From Armatimonadota bacterium (GTDB lineage: Bacteria > Armatimonadota > UBA5829), in assembly GCA_026392045.1 (NCBI GenBank), contig JAPLCU010000006.1, positions 1 to 52,548 of the forward strand: a stretch of 52,548 nucleotides of DNA, written 5' to 3'. Of this stretch, positions 1-8,833 are shown piece after piece. A model generated the notes under the pieces. It ran no database searches, was not told the origin of the DNA, and worked only from the letters and a program-made list of their open reading frames with translations. The stretch's first letter is position 1, and every line of letters starts with the position of its first letter. The position numbers and the translations under genes were made by a program.

Positions 1-527
1 ATCTGATATTTGGTATCGAAGTATCCTGTCCGCTCATACAACTGCCTGGAAGAAAAAATAGATTGGTGGCAAATGCCCTCTTTGTACAACCAAAAACGAT
101 TCAGCTTCGGAACAGCTCTATTCATTTCCTCAACATTGCCTTTGGTATTGACTCGTATTGTATCCCCATAATAGCAGTCGTAAGTTGGATTTGCTAAAAT
201 GCAATCGACGGCTCGATCTATCGTTTCATTACAATACAATCTGTCCCCCACGTTCATGAAGATCACAAAATCACCGGACGCAATCGACAAACCCTTATTC
301 ATTGCATCATAGATACCCCTGTCGGGCTCGGAAACAAACTTGTCAATTCTATCCGAATAAGTATTAATGGCATCAATGGTTTCTGGTTTTGAGCCGCCAT
401 CAATAACTATCCACTCTATGTTCCTATATGATTGAGAGGAAATACTATTAAAAGTGAGGGTAATGTTTTCTTTCCGCTCATTATAGCACACTGTAATTAT
501 TGAGATTTTGAGTTGTTTGTTTTCCAT
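1..527 (-). CDS. Family 2 glycosyltransferase, 3' end outside the window
   Basis: I translated this by hand from the ATG at 527; the frame stays open to base 1, giving about 175 residues without a stop. The N-terminus reads MENKQLKISIITVCYNERK, the GT-A nucleotide-binding strand of GT2 enzymes. It is followed by IEWIVIDGGS, SEPDRGIYDAMNKG and GDFVIFMNVGD. The RGIYDAMNKG plus MNVGD pattern is typical of WcaE/WcaA-like transferases that add one sugar to a growing lipid-linked oligosaccharide on the cytoplasmic face of the membrane. It is the last visible gene of the leftward polysaccharide cluster, 15 bp after the next glycosyltransferase. No clear SD precedes the ATG, so it may depend on read-through from upstream. 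Donor and acceptor cannot be read from the sequence. Confidence 0.85.
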   Translation of the reverse strand, partial: MENKQLKISIITVCYNERKENITLTFNSISSQSYRNIEWIVIDGGSKPETIDAINTYSDRIDKFVSEPDRGIYDAMNKGLSIASGDFVIFMNVGDRLYCNETIDRAVDCILANPTYDCYYGDTIRVNTKGNVEEMNRAVPKLNRFWLYKEGICHQSIFSSRQLYERTGYFDTKYQ

Positions 528-542
528 TATAGGTCGTTTATC

Positions 543-1508
543 CTAGTCTCGCGGGGGAAAGATGGCAAAGTTGTAGAAGTAGCGCAGCCGATTCGCGCGG
601 AAACGATCCCGAGTATCGCGCCACTGAAACCCGATAGAGTTGGGCTCAGAGTGCAGTCCCTTTGACCGCAGATATTCCGATGTCGCTGCAAGCTCCCGGA
701 GATACGGTTTGTAGATATGCTTTTTCAAGTCGCCTGTCATCTTGTATTGGCTCAACCGCACTAGCCACCGCTTCCAGAACTTCAGTGACTGAAAGTGATA
801 GCAGACTACTTTGTGGCCGCCAGCATATATTCCATCGTTGCAAGTTGTAATCGTATGCGTTAGTGCGTTCCACGGAGCAAGTCTGATGCCAACACTGGCT
901 TCTACCAATTTGTTGTAACGATTGGGGAACTCGTCAAGATAGGCTTGGTCTCCGTATTTGCCATCTTCGTAGGTCAGCCCACACCACTCCAAACACCGCT
1001 CGCGCCACCACTCCAGGCAGGCTATGCCTTCCTCGTCTGCGCGGAAGGCTAGAACCCCAACGTTGTACTTTCCGAACCTGGCAAGGCGCGCGTACTCTTC
1101 CGAGAAATCGTGCGGATCAATCAGGATGCTCTTGTCGCCCAGTTCTTCGAATATCCGACTTGGAGACTCGAAAAAGCAGATGTCCGAGTCCACGTATGAG
1201 AGTGCCCCAACCTCCGGATGGTTCCGAAAAATGTATAGCGGCAGGATGGGGCTCAGAGTCCAATAGTATTCGACCGTGCCCCGATTGTCTCGTGCGGCAG
1301 CCAGGCCGTCATCATCCTCTTCCAATTGTCCCAGCGAGATCGTCCTAACACCCGGCAGGCAAAGCTCGCTCACAATCTTCTCGGCGGCATCGTCCAGACA
1401 CAGAACCCATAAACAGAACGGCTCCGTGCTGTGGGCAGCTATCGAACGATACATCGTTAAGCCAAGCTGCAGATAGCGGCTGTCAAAGTAAGTGCAAAGA
1501 TGTATCAT
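543..1508 (-). CDS. GT-A fold glycosyltransferase with DxD motif
   Basis: This 321-residue soluble protein begins MIHLCTYFDSRYLQLGL and carries a DSD motif at residues 107-109 in SYVDSDICFF. That is the metal and nucleotide-sugar binding DxD of GT-A enzymes. The layout (N-terminal Rossmann-like half, YNVGVLAFR after the DxD, a GDQAYLDEF helix, late His-rich YHFQSLKFW) resembles the GT8/nucleotide-diphospho-sugar transferase group rather than classical GT2. The gene lies 6 bp after the aminotransferase stop and before the partial GT2, so it belongs to the same operon. It probably transfers one sugar to the O-polysaccharide repeat unit; the sugar is unknown. Confidence 0.75.
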   Translation of the reverse strand: MIHLCTYFDSRYLQLGLTMYRSIAAHSTEPFCLWVLCLDDAAEKIVSELCLPGVRTISLGQLEEDDDGLAAARDNRGTVEYYWTLSPILPLYIFRNHPEVGALSYVDSDICFFESPSRIFEELGDKSILIDPHDFSEEYARLARFGKYNVGVLAFRADEEGIACLEWWRERCLEWCGLTYEDGKYGDQAYLDEFPNRYNKLVEASVGIRLAPWNALTHTITTCNDGIYAGGHKVVCYHFQSLKFWKRWLVRLSQYKMTGDLKKHIYKPYLRELAATSEYLRSKGLHSEPNSIGFQWRDTRDRFRANRLRYFYNFAIFPPRD

Positions 1509-1514
1509 TGTCAG

Positions 1515-2630
1515 CTATTCTCCCGCCCACATGCGAACAGACTCGATTACATGTTCTACCTGATCATCAGTCATCTCAGGAAATACGGGTAGACTAACAA
1601 TCTGACCGGATAGCTCATCGGTGACAGGCAGATACACTGCCTGATTTGCACACTCGGAGTATGATTGCTGACGGTGTATCGGCACCGGATAATGGATCAT
1701 AGTTCCCACGTTTCTACTCTTGAGAAATTCTTGAAACGAGTCCCTGCCTTTGACTTGCAAGACATAAAGGTGGTAAACATGATGCCGTCCTGCCATTTCC
1801 ATCGGACATGTGATGCCATTGACTGACGCCAGAGCGAAGTTATAGCGAGCCGCAATCTCGCGCCTTCGATTGTTATTGGCGTCGAGTCCGGGTAGCTTGG
1901 CAAGTAATATAGCCGCCTGCATCTCATCAAGCCTGCTATTGAAGCCCTTTATCGAATGGTAATATCTTTTCTCCTGGCCATAGTTCCTCGCCTTTCTTAT
2001 GTATTCGGCCATATCAGGATCGCTCGTTACCACCATTCCAGCGTCGCCGTATGCTCCCAGATTCTTGCTCGGGTAGAAGCTATAGCAGCCAGAATGGCCG
2101 ATAGCGCCAGCGTGACGGCCGCCATATTTGGCTCCGTGGGCCTGAGCGCAGTCTTCAACTACCTTTAGAGAATGTCTGCGCGCTATCTCGCAAATAGGCT
2201 CCATATCCGCGCATTGGCCATATATATTTACGGGCATAATACACTTGGTTTTTGGCGAGATCCTTTCCTCAATCTTTGTCGGGTCCATTGTATAAGACTT
2301 GGGGTCGATGTCCACCAGCACAGGATACGCGCCCGCGAAAGTAATGGCCGATAGGGTAGGCACGCACGTGTTCGCCACGGTTATGACTTCATCTCCCGGC
2401 TCCACCCCACAACTAAGAAGCGCCAGGTGTAGGGCTTCAGTCCCCGATCCTACCCCGACAGCAAATTCAGCGCCGCAATACCTGGCAAATGCCTGTTCAA
2501 ACTCCTCAAGCTTCCCGCCGAGAATGAACCAGCCGCTCGCCAGCACCTCGGCTATTGCAGCGTCGACCTGAGCTTTGTTGTGACTGTAGTCCAATTTCAA
2601 ATCGCCGAACGGAACAATTATCTCAGACAT
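1515..2630 (-). CDS. DegT/DnrJ/EryC1/StrS family sugar aminotransferase
   Basis: This is a PLP-dependent transaminase of nucleotide-linked keto-sugars (fold type I). Counting from a GTG at 2648, the catalytic lysine is K194 in FYPSKNLGAYGDAG, and D166 in VVEDCAQAHGA binds the pyridine nitrogen. GSGTEALHLAL forms the phosphate-binding segment. The frame could open at GTG 2648, but I prefer ATG 2630 (MSEIIVPFGD). That is where family members usually begin, and it overlaps the upstream epimerase stop by 8 bp, which suggests translational coupling. The close homologues I recall are the FdtB/WecE type, which make 3- or 4-amino-deoxyhexoses. With the adjacent epimerase it likely supplies an amino sugar for the glycan. 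Confidence 0.9.
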   Translation of the reverse strand: MSEIIVPFGDLKLDYSHNKAQVDAAIAEVLASGWFILGGKLEEFEQAFARYCGAEFAVGVGSGTEALHLALLSCGVEPGDEVITVANTCVPTLSAITFAGAYPVLVDIDPKSYTMDPTKIEERISPKTKCIMPVNIYGQCADMEPICEIARRHSLKVVEDCAQAHGAKYGGRHAGAIGHSGCYSFYPSKNLGAYGDAGMVVTSDPDMAEYIRKARNYGQEKRYYHSIKGFNSRLDEMQAAILLAKLPGLDANNNRRREIAARYNFALASVNGITCPMEMAGRHHVYHLYVLQVKGRDSFQEFLKSRNVGTMIHYPVPIHRQQSYSECANQAVYLPVTDELSGQIVSLPVFPEMTDDQVEHVIESVRMWAGE

Positions 2631-3612
2631 ATTTATCAAATACCTCACTATAGTAAGCCAAAGTCTTGGTCAGGCCTTCCCGCAGGCCCACGCGCGGCGT
2701 CCATCCGATTTCCTGGTTCATGCGCGAATAATCACTGTAATAGTCGCCGATGTCGATCGCCTTCCGGTCCTCCGGGAAAGGTACGACTTCATAGCTGCCC
2801 TGTCCATTGTTGCACTCAATAAGCATCTCTGCAAGATCAAGCAGATTGATCCGCTCATCTCCGCCGGTATTGAATACCTGACCATCAGCATTTCGGTCCA
2901 GAGCCGTTGCCAGAAATGCGTCGACGACATCATCGACGTAGTTAAAGTCCCTGAGCTGCAATCCATCCCCAAAGACAAGAATAGGCTTACCTTCGAGAAG
3001 ATTGCGAATCCAAATACCCACGAACGTTTGCCTGGCATCTTTAATACGCATGCACGGGCCGTATGTGTTTGTCAATCTCAGCGCGGAACTGCGAAGGCCA
3101 TGAACATTATTATAAAGAATATGGTACCATTCACCGGCCATCTTGTTTATGCCATTAACGTCGACAGGCCGCAACAGGTGCTTTTCATCCACTGGCAGAT
3201 AATCGGGCTTGCCGTAAATCTGGCGAGTGCTGGCGAAGACTATCTTGATTTCCGGGTTGTATTTTCGGCACACCTCAAGGATCGAGAGTTGGGCGCGACA
3301 GTTGATTTCCAAGTCTGTAAACGGATTTTGCATTGAGTCGACATGGCTGGTCTGTCCCGCAAGGTTGAATAGGTAATCCTGCCCCTGGACCAAATACTTC
3401 ATGCTGTGCTCATCGCGAACATCAGATATGTTCACCCTCACTTTGTCCTTGATCCCCTCAATGTTGGCGAGGTTTCCGCCGTATTCGGATATGAGGCTAT
3501 CAACCAGCGTAACTTGCGCTCCAATGTCAACAAGTCTTTTTGCTATATTGGAACCGATGAACCCAATCCCACCAGTGATAAGCACTTTGCTATTTTGAAA
3601 ACTACTCTCCAT
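2623..3612 (-). CDS. Extended SDR NAD-dependent sugar epimerase/dehydratase
   Basis: This 329-residue protein has the Rossmann fingerprint GGIGFIG at residues 14-20, the acidic D38 that binds the NAD ribose, and ASTRQIYG in the active-site strand. It belongs to the nucleotide-sugar epimerase/4,6-dehydratase group. The usual catalytic YxxxK reads NGINK (153-157): the lysine is kept but the tyrosine is asparagine. The surrounding PVDVNGINKMAGEWYH looks familiar to me from a subfamily sharing this substitution, so it need not be a mutation. The start has an SD (AAGGA, 8 nt before ATG). The gene is translationally coupled to the aminotransferase, so it probably provides that enzyme's keto-sugar or epimerised substrate. 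Confidence 0.85.
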   Translation of the reverse strand: MESSFQNSKVLITGGIGFIGSNIAKRLVDIGAQVTLVDSLISEYGGNLANIEGIKDKVRVNISDVRDEHSMKYLVQGQDYLFNLAGQTSHVDSMQNPFTDLEINCRAQLSILEVCRKYNPEIKIVFASTRQIYGKPDYLPVDEKHLLRPVDVNGINKMAGEWYHILYNNVHGLRSSALRLTNTYGPCMRIKDARQTFVGIWIRNLLEGKPILVFGDGLQLRDFNYVDDVVDAFLATALDRNADGQVFNTGGDERINLLDLAEMLIECNNGQGSYEVVPFPEDRKAIDIGDYYSDYSRMNQEIGWTPRVGLREGLTKTLAYYSEVFDKYV

Positions 3613-3628
3613 GATATAATTCCTTCAA

Positions 3629-4714
3629 TTATGTAGATTTCTGATTGGAACCCTTTCGAATGGCGTCGATCAGCGGCCTGAGCGGGGTGCGTTTCACGAC
3701 ATTGGCGATGCGCGCCCGCACCTTCGGCAATGCCCTGTTAGCTGGAATCATCAGCCGCAGCACGGTTGTTGTCAGGGCATATAACGGCGATGACAGCAGG
3801 CGTTCTATGTCATCCGTGGGCCGCAATTCGATACCTGGAAACTCACCTTTCCTGACGTCCTCCACCATCTGCTCTACAACCGGGTTGTGATTGCATTTGA
3901 AACGTTCCAGCCAGCTTACGTGTTCACAGACCATGTGCACCCTGTATGGCCGATTCAGCGCAAGGTAGCTGTTTTGAGCCCAGTTCTCCAGCTTTCGAAA
4001 GCTCTCACTCCATTCGACCTTGGCATAATACGAGCATTTATCCGTCACCTGCTTAGGGAACAGTTGCTCGTAGTGGTACATGAACATCCCCTTCTTCGCC
4101 ATCTGCTCGGCGGAAATAGCGTTGATCTCACGGAGATTTCTACCCTGAGCATCCACGACCGTAGGAGGACGATGCGTAGCATACCTGAAGTTTTCTCCCC
4201 AGGCAAACAGTCGGTGGAAATCCTGAGCGCCCCTCTGAAGATAATAGCTATCCACAATGTATTTCAGTCCACCGAAGAACGTTACAACGCGGAATGAAAC
4301 TTCCTTTATCTCCGGGTTGGATGAAAGCATGTCAATTATGGCCCTCATGTCTTCAGGTCTGTAAAACTCATCCGAGTCGACTTGCCAAAGATAGTTACCG
4401 GTGGCTCTTTTTGCATAAGCCTGTGACATCTCATGTTTCTCGCCAGGCCAAAAGCCATCCTGATGGCCTTCGTCTTCCGCTGTGACTATAACAAGCTTGT
4501 TGTCTGGATCTTCTTCAGCCTTGAAGCGTCGCAATGTCTCGCGAGTGGTATCGCGCGAATGCCCATCTTTCGTGGCTATGTTCTTGGCGGCAGAACACGC
4601 GCCTTCAACAACAATTATCTGATGGGCGAAAGAATACAACGCCCGCAGATTATAGCGTGTGAAAGGTTCACCGTTAAGCACTATCATGCCGAATGTAATG
4701 CGACATTCATTCAT
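3629..4714 (-). CDS. Glycosyltransferase, GT2-like
   Basis: This 361-residue protein starts MNECRITFGMIVLNGEPFTRYNL, like the cytoplasmic GT2 relatives whose first strand reads hhVxNxE. It has VDSDEFY at 112-118, giving a DSDE metal-binding site. HQIIVVEGA and YLWQVDSDEF are the two nucleotide-sugar-binding strands. It has no transmembrane helix, and a basic C-terminal tail (VRARIANVVKRTPLRPLI) could touch the membrane. It lies 16 bp upstream of the epimerase within the polysaccharide operon. Linkage and donor cannot be inferred. Confidence 0.75.
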   Translation of the reverse strand: MNECRITFGMIVLNGEPFTRYNLRALYSFAHQIIVVEGACSAAKNIATKDGHSRDTTRETLRRFKAEEDPDNKLVIVTAEDEGHQDGFWPGEKHEMSQAYAKRATGNYLWQVDSDEFYRPEDMRAIIDMLSSNPEIKEVSFRVVTFFGGLKYIVDSYYLQRGAQDFHRLFAWGENFRYATHRPPTVVDAQGRNLREINAISAEQMAKKGMFMYHYEQLFPKQVTDKCSYYAKVEWSESFRKLENWAQNSYLALNRPYRVHMVCEHVSWLERFKCNHNPVVEQMVEDVRKGEFPGIELRPTDDIERLLSSPLYALTTTVLRLMIPANRALPKVRARIANVVKRTPLRPLIDAIRKGSNQKST

Positions 4715-4831
4715 TATGCTTTTAGCAACCTCTTGTTTTACAGGTAAGAATAGCTCAACTGTAGGCTTTCTATGTGCCTGACGGCCTTCAGTGCATCCAA
4801 GAATATATACTGCGGCACCGTGTCGGGATTC

Positions 4832-5566
4832 TTAATCCGCTGTTTTCCGGCACACAAAGTATAGAGTAGTCCTTTCAGGATGAACCGTCGACACCACACT
4901 TACATCATCAAACGTCGCTCTCAAGAATTCCTGCAAATGTGTTGCGGTTTCAAACTCGTTATCGTGCTCGCGGTTGTACGTGCCACGTTCTGCAGAATCG
5001 ACTTGAACTGTGGAACCCACGAGTTTTCCACCGGTATTCAGGCTCCCTCTGATCTTCTCGAGAACTCGGTGTCCGTCGTCGACCGACAAATGCTCTATTG
5101 CTTCGAACAAGAACACTGCGTCGTAGCTGCTTCTTGGAAACGTATCCACGAGGATGTCCATTACGTGGAAATCCACTTTCCCACGGCAGGCTAACTTACG
5201 CGCCATATCGACTGCGCACGCGTCACGGTCGACGGCATCTATGTGAGCTGTAATCGGACTCCAAAAGATCCGGCTGAAATAGCCGTCCCCGCAGCAGCAA
5301 TCCATTGCTATGTCGCCGGGGGCAAGGTTCATCGTCCCCAACACCCCGCGTTCACACCAAAACAAATTGTTCGGCCAGTTAAGTTCATCTAGTCGGTGGT
5401 CAAACCAAGTGTGGTCTCCAGCAACAAACTTTGCAAGCATGTGACGGAAACACAATTTCCTAAGTCGCGTCAGACCGCCGTAGCCGCCCACCAAACTCCA
5501 CGTGACAGAAGCGGGTATGCCGCCAATAGACCTGTATATACGCTTTACTCTTCTTTTAATAGACAC
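4832..5566 (-). CDS. Class I SAM-dependent methyltransferase
   Basis: SAM-binding motif I is MDCCCGDGYFS (88-98), followed by an acidic residue on strand 2 (IDAVDRDACAV) and by SYDAVFLFEAIEHL, the motif-IV/post-II stretch of Methyltransf_11/23 enzymes. The start is a GTG with an AAGGAG SD about 10 nt upstream. The 244-residue size fits a stand-alone O- or N-methyltransferase. Lying among glycosyltransferases, it probably methylates a sugar of the surface glycan or its non-reducing end. About 115 bp separate it from the next gene (4715-4831), where I see nothing notable. Confidence 0.8.
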   Translation of the reverse strand: MSIKRRVKRIYRSIGGIPASVTWSLVGGYGGLTRLRKLCFRHMLAKFVAGDHTWFDHRLDELNWPNNLFWCERGVLGTMNLAPGDIAMDCCCGDGYFSRIFWSPITAHIDAVDRDACAVDMARKLACRGKVDFHVMDILVDTFPRSSYDAVFLFEAIEHLSVDDGHRVLEKIRGSLNTGGKLVGSTVQVDSAERGTYNREHDNEFETATHLQEFLRATFDDVSVVSTVHPERTTLYFVCRKTAD

Positions 5567-5644
5567 TGCTTGTAATCTCCTTACTATCTCATTGAGTAGT
5601 TCTAATTAATTCATAACTCTGCTGACTGTAGAGAGCTTGGTCCC

Positions 5645-6994
5645 CTACAATGAATCTGGTGATGATCTGGGATCACACAACTCTTTCTTCATAGTTAATA
5701 AATGATGATTACGATCAAAAAGCAGCACAGCAGCAATTTGCGCAAGCGATTTTGCAGATATAGATGCCGGAATCAACCGATAATGAAACAAAGTTTCACG
5801 CTGATCATCGACTCTAAATAGCAAATCCTGAGCTAGATTCCCCCATTTATCGTCTGGCATCAGGTCTATAGTTGCACCGGCATGTGCCGATGGCAAAAGC
5901 ATATTGGAGCCGCATACACCTATTGCCAGATGGCTATCTGCATAACGCCGACACCAGTTCTTTTCGATTGAAACATCCGGTGCGTTGCTTCGCAAGTCTT
6001 CAATCCATGATGGTAACCCACATGGTTCGCCAAAACCAGCCACTGCGAAGTCTAAACTCGGAACATGTTGCTTAATCATTGTTGCCAATTCCACAATAGC
6101 TTTTGTTTCCCTGTTAATGGCAAACCTTTTTAGGTAAGGAAACATTCGTCGAGCTTTATTGACGATTCTAGCTATGATCCCAATTGTCGGCGTATGTCTA
6201 GTGGTCCACAAACGATCAGATCGCCATATGAACGTAAGTTTTGGAACATCTAGCCGCTTGTCCCATTCATCTAATGGAAATGGCGCGATCCTCGTAAACC
6301 GTTCTATGCTATATTCCGATGGATGTGGATGTGAGAAAGCCGGGCTCAACCAGCATTGTGCAAAACGTTCGATATTAGCCTGAATCTCTTCGGCAAGCGC
6401 ATCATTCCAACCTGCGCCATTACGAAATGTTTGATCGACAGCCCATACCTCGGCAACACCATCCGGAACCATCCAACGAAGCGACTTTGGAATCAGAACA
6501 ACAACGCCCTTATCAGGTTCATTGTCTATATAATACTGAGCATTCAGCAGCTTAAGCACACTGTGCCCGAACACCTTGTCCAGGCAGTTGATCAATACAA
6601 TACTGCGCTTTGTGGCAAGAACCTCAATCTCAAGGGTTGACTTCTCACATCGCCGTTCACGATATGATCTCTCAAGCCATTGGGCAAACCAATCAACTCC
6701 AGAATGATTAGAAACAAGACCAGTTTCTTTATCTAACAGCATTGGATAGTATAATCCATGGCCTGCGGGCAAATCGGCATAGAACTCGCGATCACATTCA
6801 GGGCAGTGCATGTCGGCAAGACAGCGCATACCAGGTATATAGTATCCCTTTGAGTCGAGCGCAACTGAACACACCGGACAACTAAACTCGGTTTTCTCAA
6901 ATTTTGGGAATAACTGGATCAACTTCACTACCTCCGAAAATTGCGTTGTCACGCGAAAAATCAACTGCTGACTCTGATCCGCAAAATACTCCAT
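5645..6994 (-). CDS. Zinc-ribbon protein with possible GT-B-like C-terminal half, function unknown
   Basis: I do not recognise this 449-residue protein as a named family. Residues about 39-65 hold two CPxC knuckles (CPVC and CPEC), a probable zinc ribbon. A middle segment, CLDKVFGHSVLKLLNAQYYI, resembles the first Rossmann strand and helix of GT-B enzymes. Near the C-terminus, SHLAIGVCGSNMLLPSAHAGATIDLMP resembles the donor-site loop of GT9/GT-B transferases. From context and these traces I infer a glycosyltransferase-like role in the polysaccharide cluster. No SD is visible before the ATG, and base composition is slightly more AT-rich than its neighbours. Confidence 0.5.
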   Translation of the reverse strand: MEYFADQSQQLIFRVTTQFSEVVKLIQLFPKFEKTEFSCPVCSVALDSKGYYIPGMRCLADMHCPECDREFYADLPAGHGLYYPMLLDKETGLVSNHSGVDWFAQWLERSYRERRCEKSTLEIEVLATKRSIVLINCLDKVFGHSVLKLLNAQYYIDNEPDKGVVVLIPKSLRWMVPDGVAEVWAVDQTFRNGAGWNDALAEEIQANIERFAQCWLSPAFSHPHPSEYSIERFTRIAPFPLDEWDKRLDVPKLTFIWRSDRLWTTRHTPTIGIIARIVNKARRMFPYLKRFAINRETKAIVELATMIKQHVPSLDFAVAGFGEPCGLPSWIEDLRSNAPDVSIEKNWCRRYADSHLAIGVCGSNMLLPSAHAGATIDLMPDDKWGNLAQDLLFRVDDQRETLFHYRLIPASISAKSLAQIAAVLLFDRNHHLLTMKKELCDPRSSPDSL

Positions 6995-7328
6995 GCTGAA
7001 CGGCTTGAACGCGGCAGATGCGATGAATGCACGACCAGCCTACCGGTAGGCTTCTCTGTCCTTGTCGGACAGCAATGCCAAATACTCAGCAAGGTCTCTA
7101 TAGGAACCAAACTCCCTCTTGTCTATGAAAAACTTTTTTAGTAACTTACCAACAAACTTCTATACAGCTTGTATAGAAAATTGTTTTACGGAACCTTTTT
7201 GGTTGCGGCTACGCAGCGTTAGGAACATAATCCGGGATATCCGGTGTGCCCAGGTGAATCGGACCCCTGCGGCCAACAGCCATCAATACAGCATCGGCCT
7301 ACCATCCCATCTGGTAGGCTTTTCGTAA
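6995..7328. other. Intergenic region with several inverted repeats
   Basis: There is no convincing gene here. The stretch holds a perfect 16-bp palindrome at 7037-7052 (AGCCTACCGGTAGGCT), a 6-bp-stem hairpin at 7056-7072, and a 9-bp-stem hairpin at 7158-7178 with a GCT loop. A fourth hairpin at 7297-7319 (GCCTACCA / TGGTAGGC) is followed on the plus strand by TTTT. The palindrome and the last hairpin share the core GCCTACC/GGTAGGC, so they may be related. Whether these are terminators, attenuators or remnants of a repeat is unclear. Confidence 0.5.
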
Positions 7329-7479
7329 TTACCGTGTTCCGCCTAGAAGCTTTATCAGGGCGCCGTTCAGCAACCAGGGCAGCTTCACATAGAACAGACT
7401 CAACACTACTGCTGTGAGGAAAACAACGTAAAGTGTATACTTTCACGCCGCCACTGACAACGCGCGCCTTTGTTGGCAT
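7329..7479 (-). pseudogene. Possible small membrane peptide gene with a one-base frameshift
   Basis: An ATG at 7479 lies 4 nt after the stop of the GT2/DPM1-like gene. The first codons read MPTKARVVSGGVK. Moving one base, the next frame reads YTLYVVFLTAVVLSLFYVKL and then PWLLNGALIKLLGGTR before a stop at 7329: a basic N-terminus plus one hydrophobic helix, a sensible small membrane protein of about 50 residues. As written, one base is missing near GTGAAAGTATAC. The hairpin at 7297-7319 follows the stop. This could be a decayed gene, a sequencing error, or chance hydrophobicity. The continuous 95-residue frame over the same stretch looks spurious. Confidence 0.25.
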
Positions 7480-7483
7480 AATT

Positions 7484-8671
7484 TCACATCTTAACATCCA
7501 CTGCATCCAATTTCAACAATGACAAGAAGAAACTCGAAGTAATCACTTGTACACCCAGCGCTGCCATTGTCATCGAAGGTATAATCAATCTCATCATTTT
7601 AGAATAATTAAGTGCGCCAAACTTCATTGCAGACCATATTGCGACTGCATCAATAAGAGTCGCCAGGCCAACTATAATCAAAAGCAACCCCATTAACGCT
7701 GACCGTTCTAAAGTGACATTTTCCTCAATCCAGGATGTGCAGGCGTCACTAGAGAGAAGACCTCGCGAAACTGCATATAACTTCCCAAATATGCCGAATG
7801 AAATCGTCTGAAAACCTACCAACAAGGCGGTCGAACATATCATCAATGTGTGGACATCAAGCGTTATATGCCCTATCACCCTGGGGCCTGGTATAATTGC
7901 AGCGAATCCAAGCAGACCGAGTAATACAAGAACAAAACCAGGATATATGAATAGCCAATTCGGTGAGTAAAGGAGCATAAACCTGAGATGACGCCAACCA
8001 TCATGCCAGCTTCGCAAATGAGGTGGTCTGGATCTTCCATCCTTATACAGTATGATTGGAACCTCTTCTATATTTTTGCGTCGCAAAGTAGCTTTGATCA
8101 CCATTTCGCTTGCAAATTCCATACCCGTAGTGACTAGTTCAATGCTGCTGTATGCTTCTTTAGAAATAGCGCGAAGACCGCAATGGAAGTCCGAGCATGG
8201 GCATCGAAAAAACACACGGCCAATAGTAGTGAGCACAGGGTTCCCTATCCACTTATGTTTCCAAGGCATAGCCCCAGGCATGATGCCACCTTTGAATCGA
8301 TTACCCATTACCAATTCCGCACCGGACCGCAACCGCTCGATCATGGGATAAAATGCTGTAAAGTCGTAACTGTCATCAGCGTCACCCATTACCACATATT
8401 TCCCACAAGCCGCTTCAATTCCAGCCCGTAAAGCGCTACCATAACCGCGTGCTGCAACCGGTACTACACGCGCCCCGCATCTCTCAGCAATGGATTGTGA
8501 GCCATCATTGCTGCCATTATCGGCTATTATGATTTCAGCAGATAAGCTATGTTCATCTATGCACGCCTGTGCTTTGCGGATGCACTTTTCCAGTGTTTCC
8601 GCTTCATTAAGACATGGCATTACAACGGAGACTTCGATTTCGCTTTTTGCAACAGTTGCTTTTTCTGTCAT
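7484..8671 (-). CDS. DPM1-like family 2 glycosyltransferase with C-terminal membrane helices
   Basis: The N-terminal GT2 domain shows VSVVMPCLNEAETL, DNGSNDGS (51-58) and the metal-binding DADDSYDF (97-104), followed by GNRFKGG. These are hallmarks of polyprenyl-phosphate hexose synthases (DPM1/GtrB type), which move a sugar from NDP-sugar to polyprenyl phosphate on the cytoplasmic face. The C-terminal 170 residues carry about four hydrophobic helices, as in GtrB-like enzymes. The frame extends to an ATG at 8737, but I chose ATG 8671 because it has a purine-rich SD (AAGGGA) about 9 nt upstream and starts near the conserved first strand. It could feed the GT-C-like membrane protein at 9805-11718 with a lipid-linked donor. 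Confidence 0.85.
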   Translation of the reverse strand: MTEKATVAKSEIEVSVVMPCLNEAETLEKCIRKAQACIDEHSLSAEIIIADNGSNDGSQSIAERCGARVVPVAARGYGSALRAGIEAACGKYVVMGDADDSYDFTAFYPMIERLRSGAELVMGNRFKGGIMPGAMPWKHKWIGNPVLTTIGRVFFRCPCSDFHCGLRAISKEAYSSIELVTTGMEFASEMVIKATLRRKNIEEVPIILYKDGRSRPPHLRSWHDGWRHLRFMLLYSPNWLFIYPGFVLVLLGLLGFAAIIPGPRVIGHITLDVHTLMICSTALLVGFQTISFGIFGKLYAVSRGLLSSDACTSWIEENVTLERSALMGLLLIIVGLATLIDAVAIWSAMKFGALNYSKMMRLIIPSMTMAALGVQVITSSFFLSLLKLDAVDVKM

Positions 8672-8833
8672 TCTTCGATCCCTTTTTCCAAGAACACGAC
8701 TTGGTAAGCATTTATTATCTATCTGATACTTATCCATACAAGCGAAGCCATTTCTTAATGGCTCTGCCTCTTGTCGATGACGTTTATACGTAACGCTATA
8801 AGTAATTGCGCATTATCCTGCTCAATGCTCTTG

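Noticed and set aside
7219-7506. A 95-residue minus-strand frame
   Set aside because: It has Cys-rich, low-sense composition and overlaps hairpins. The neighbouring frame gives a more protein-like reading for part of it.
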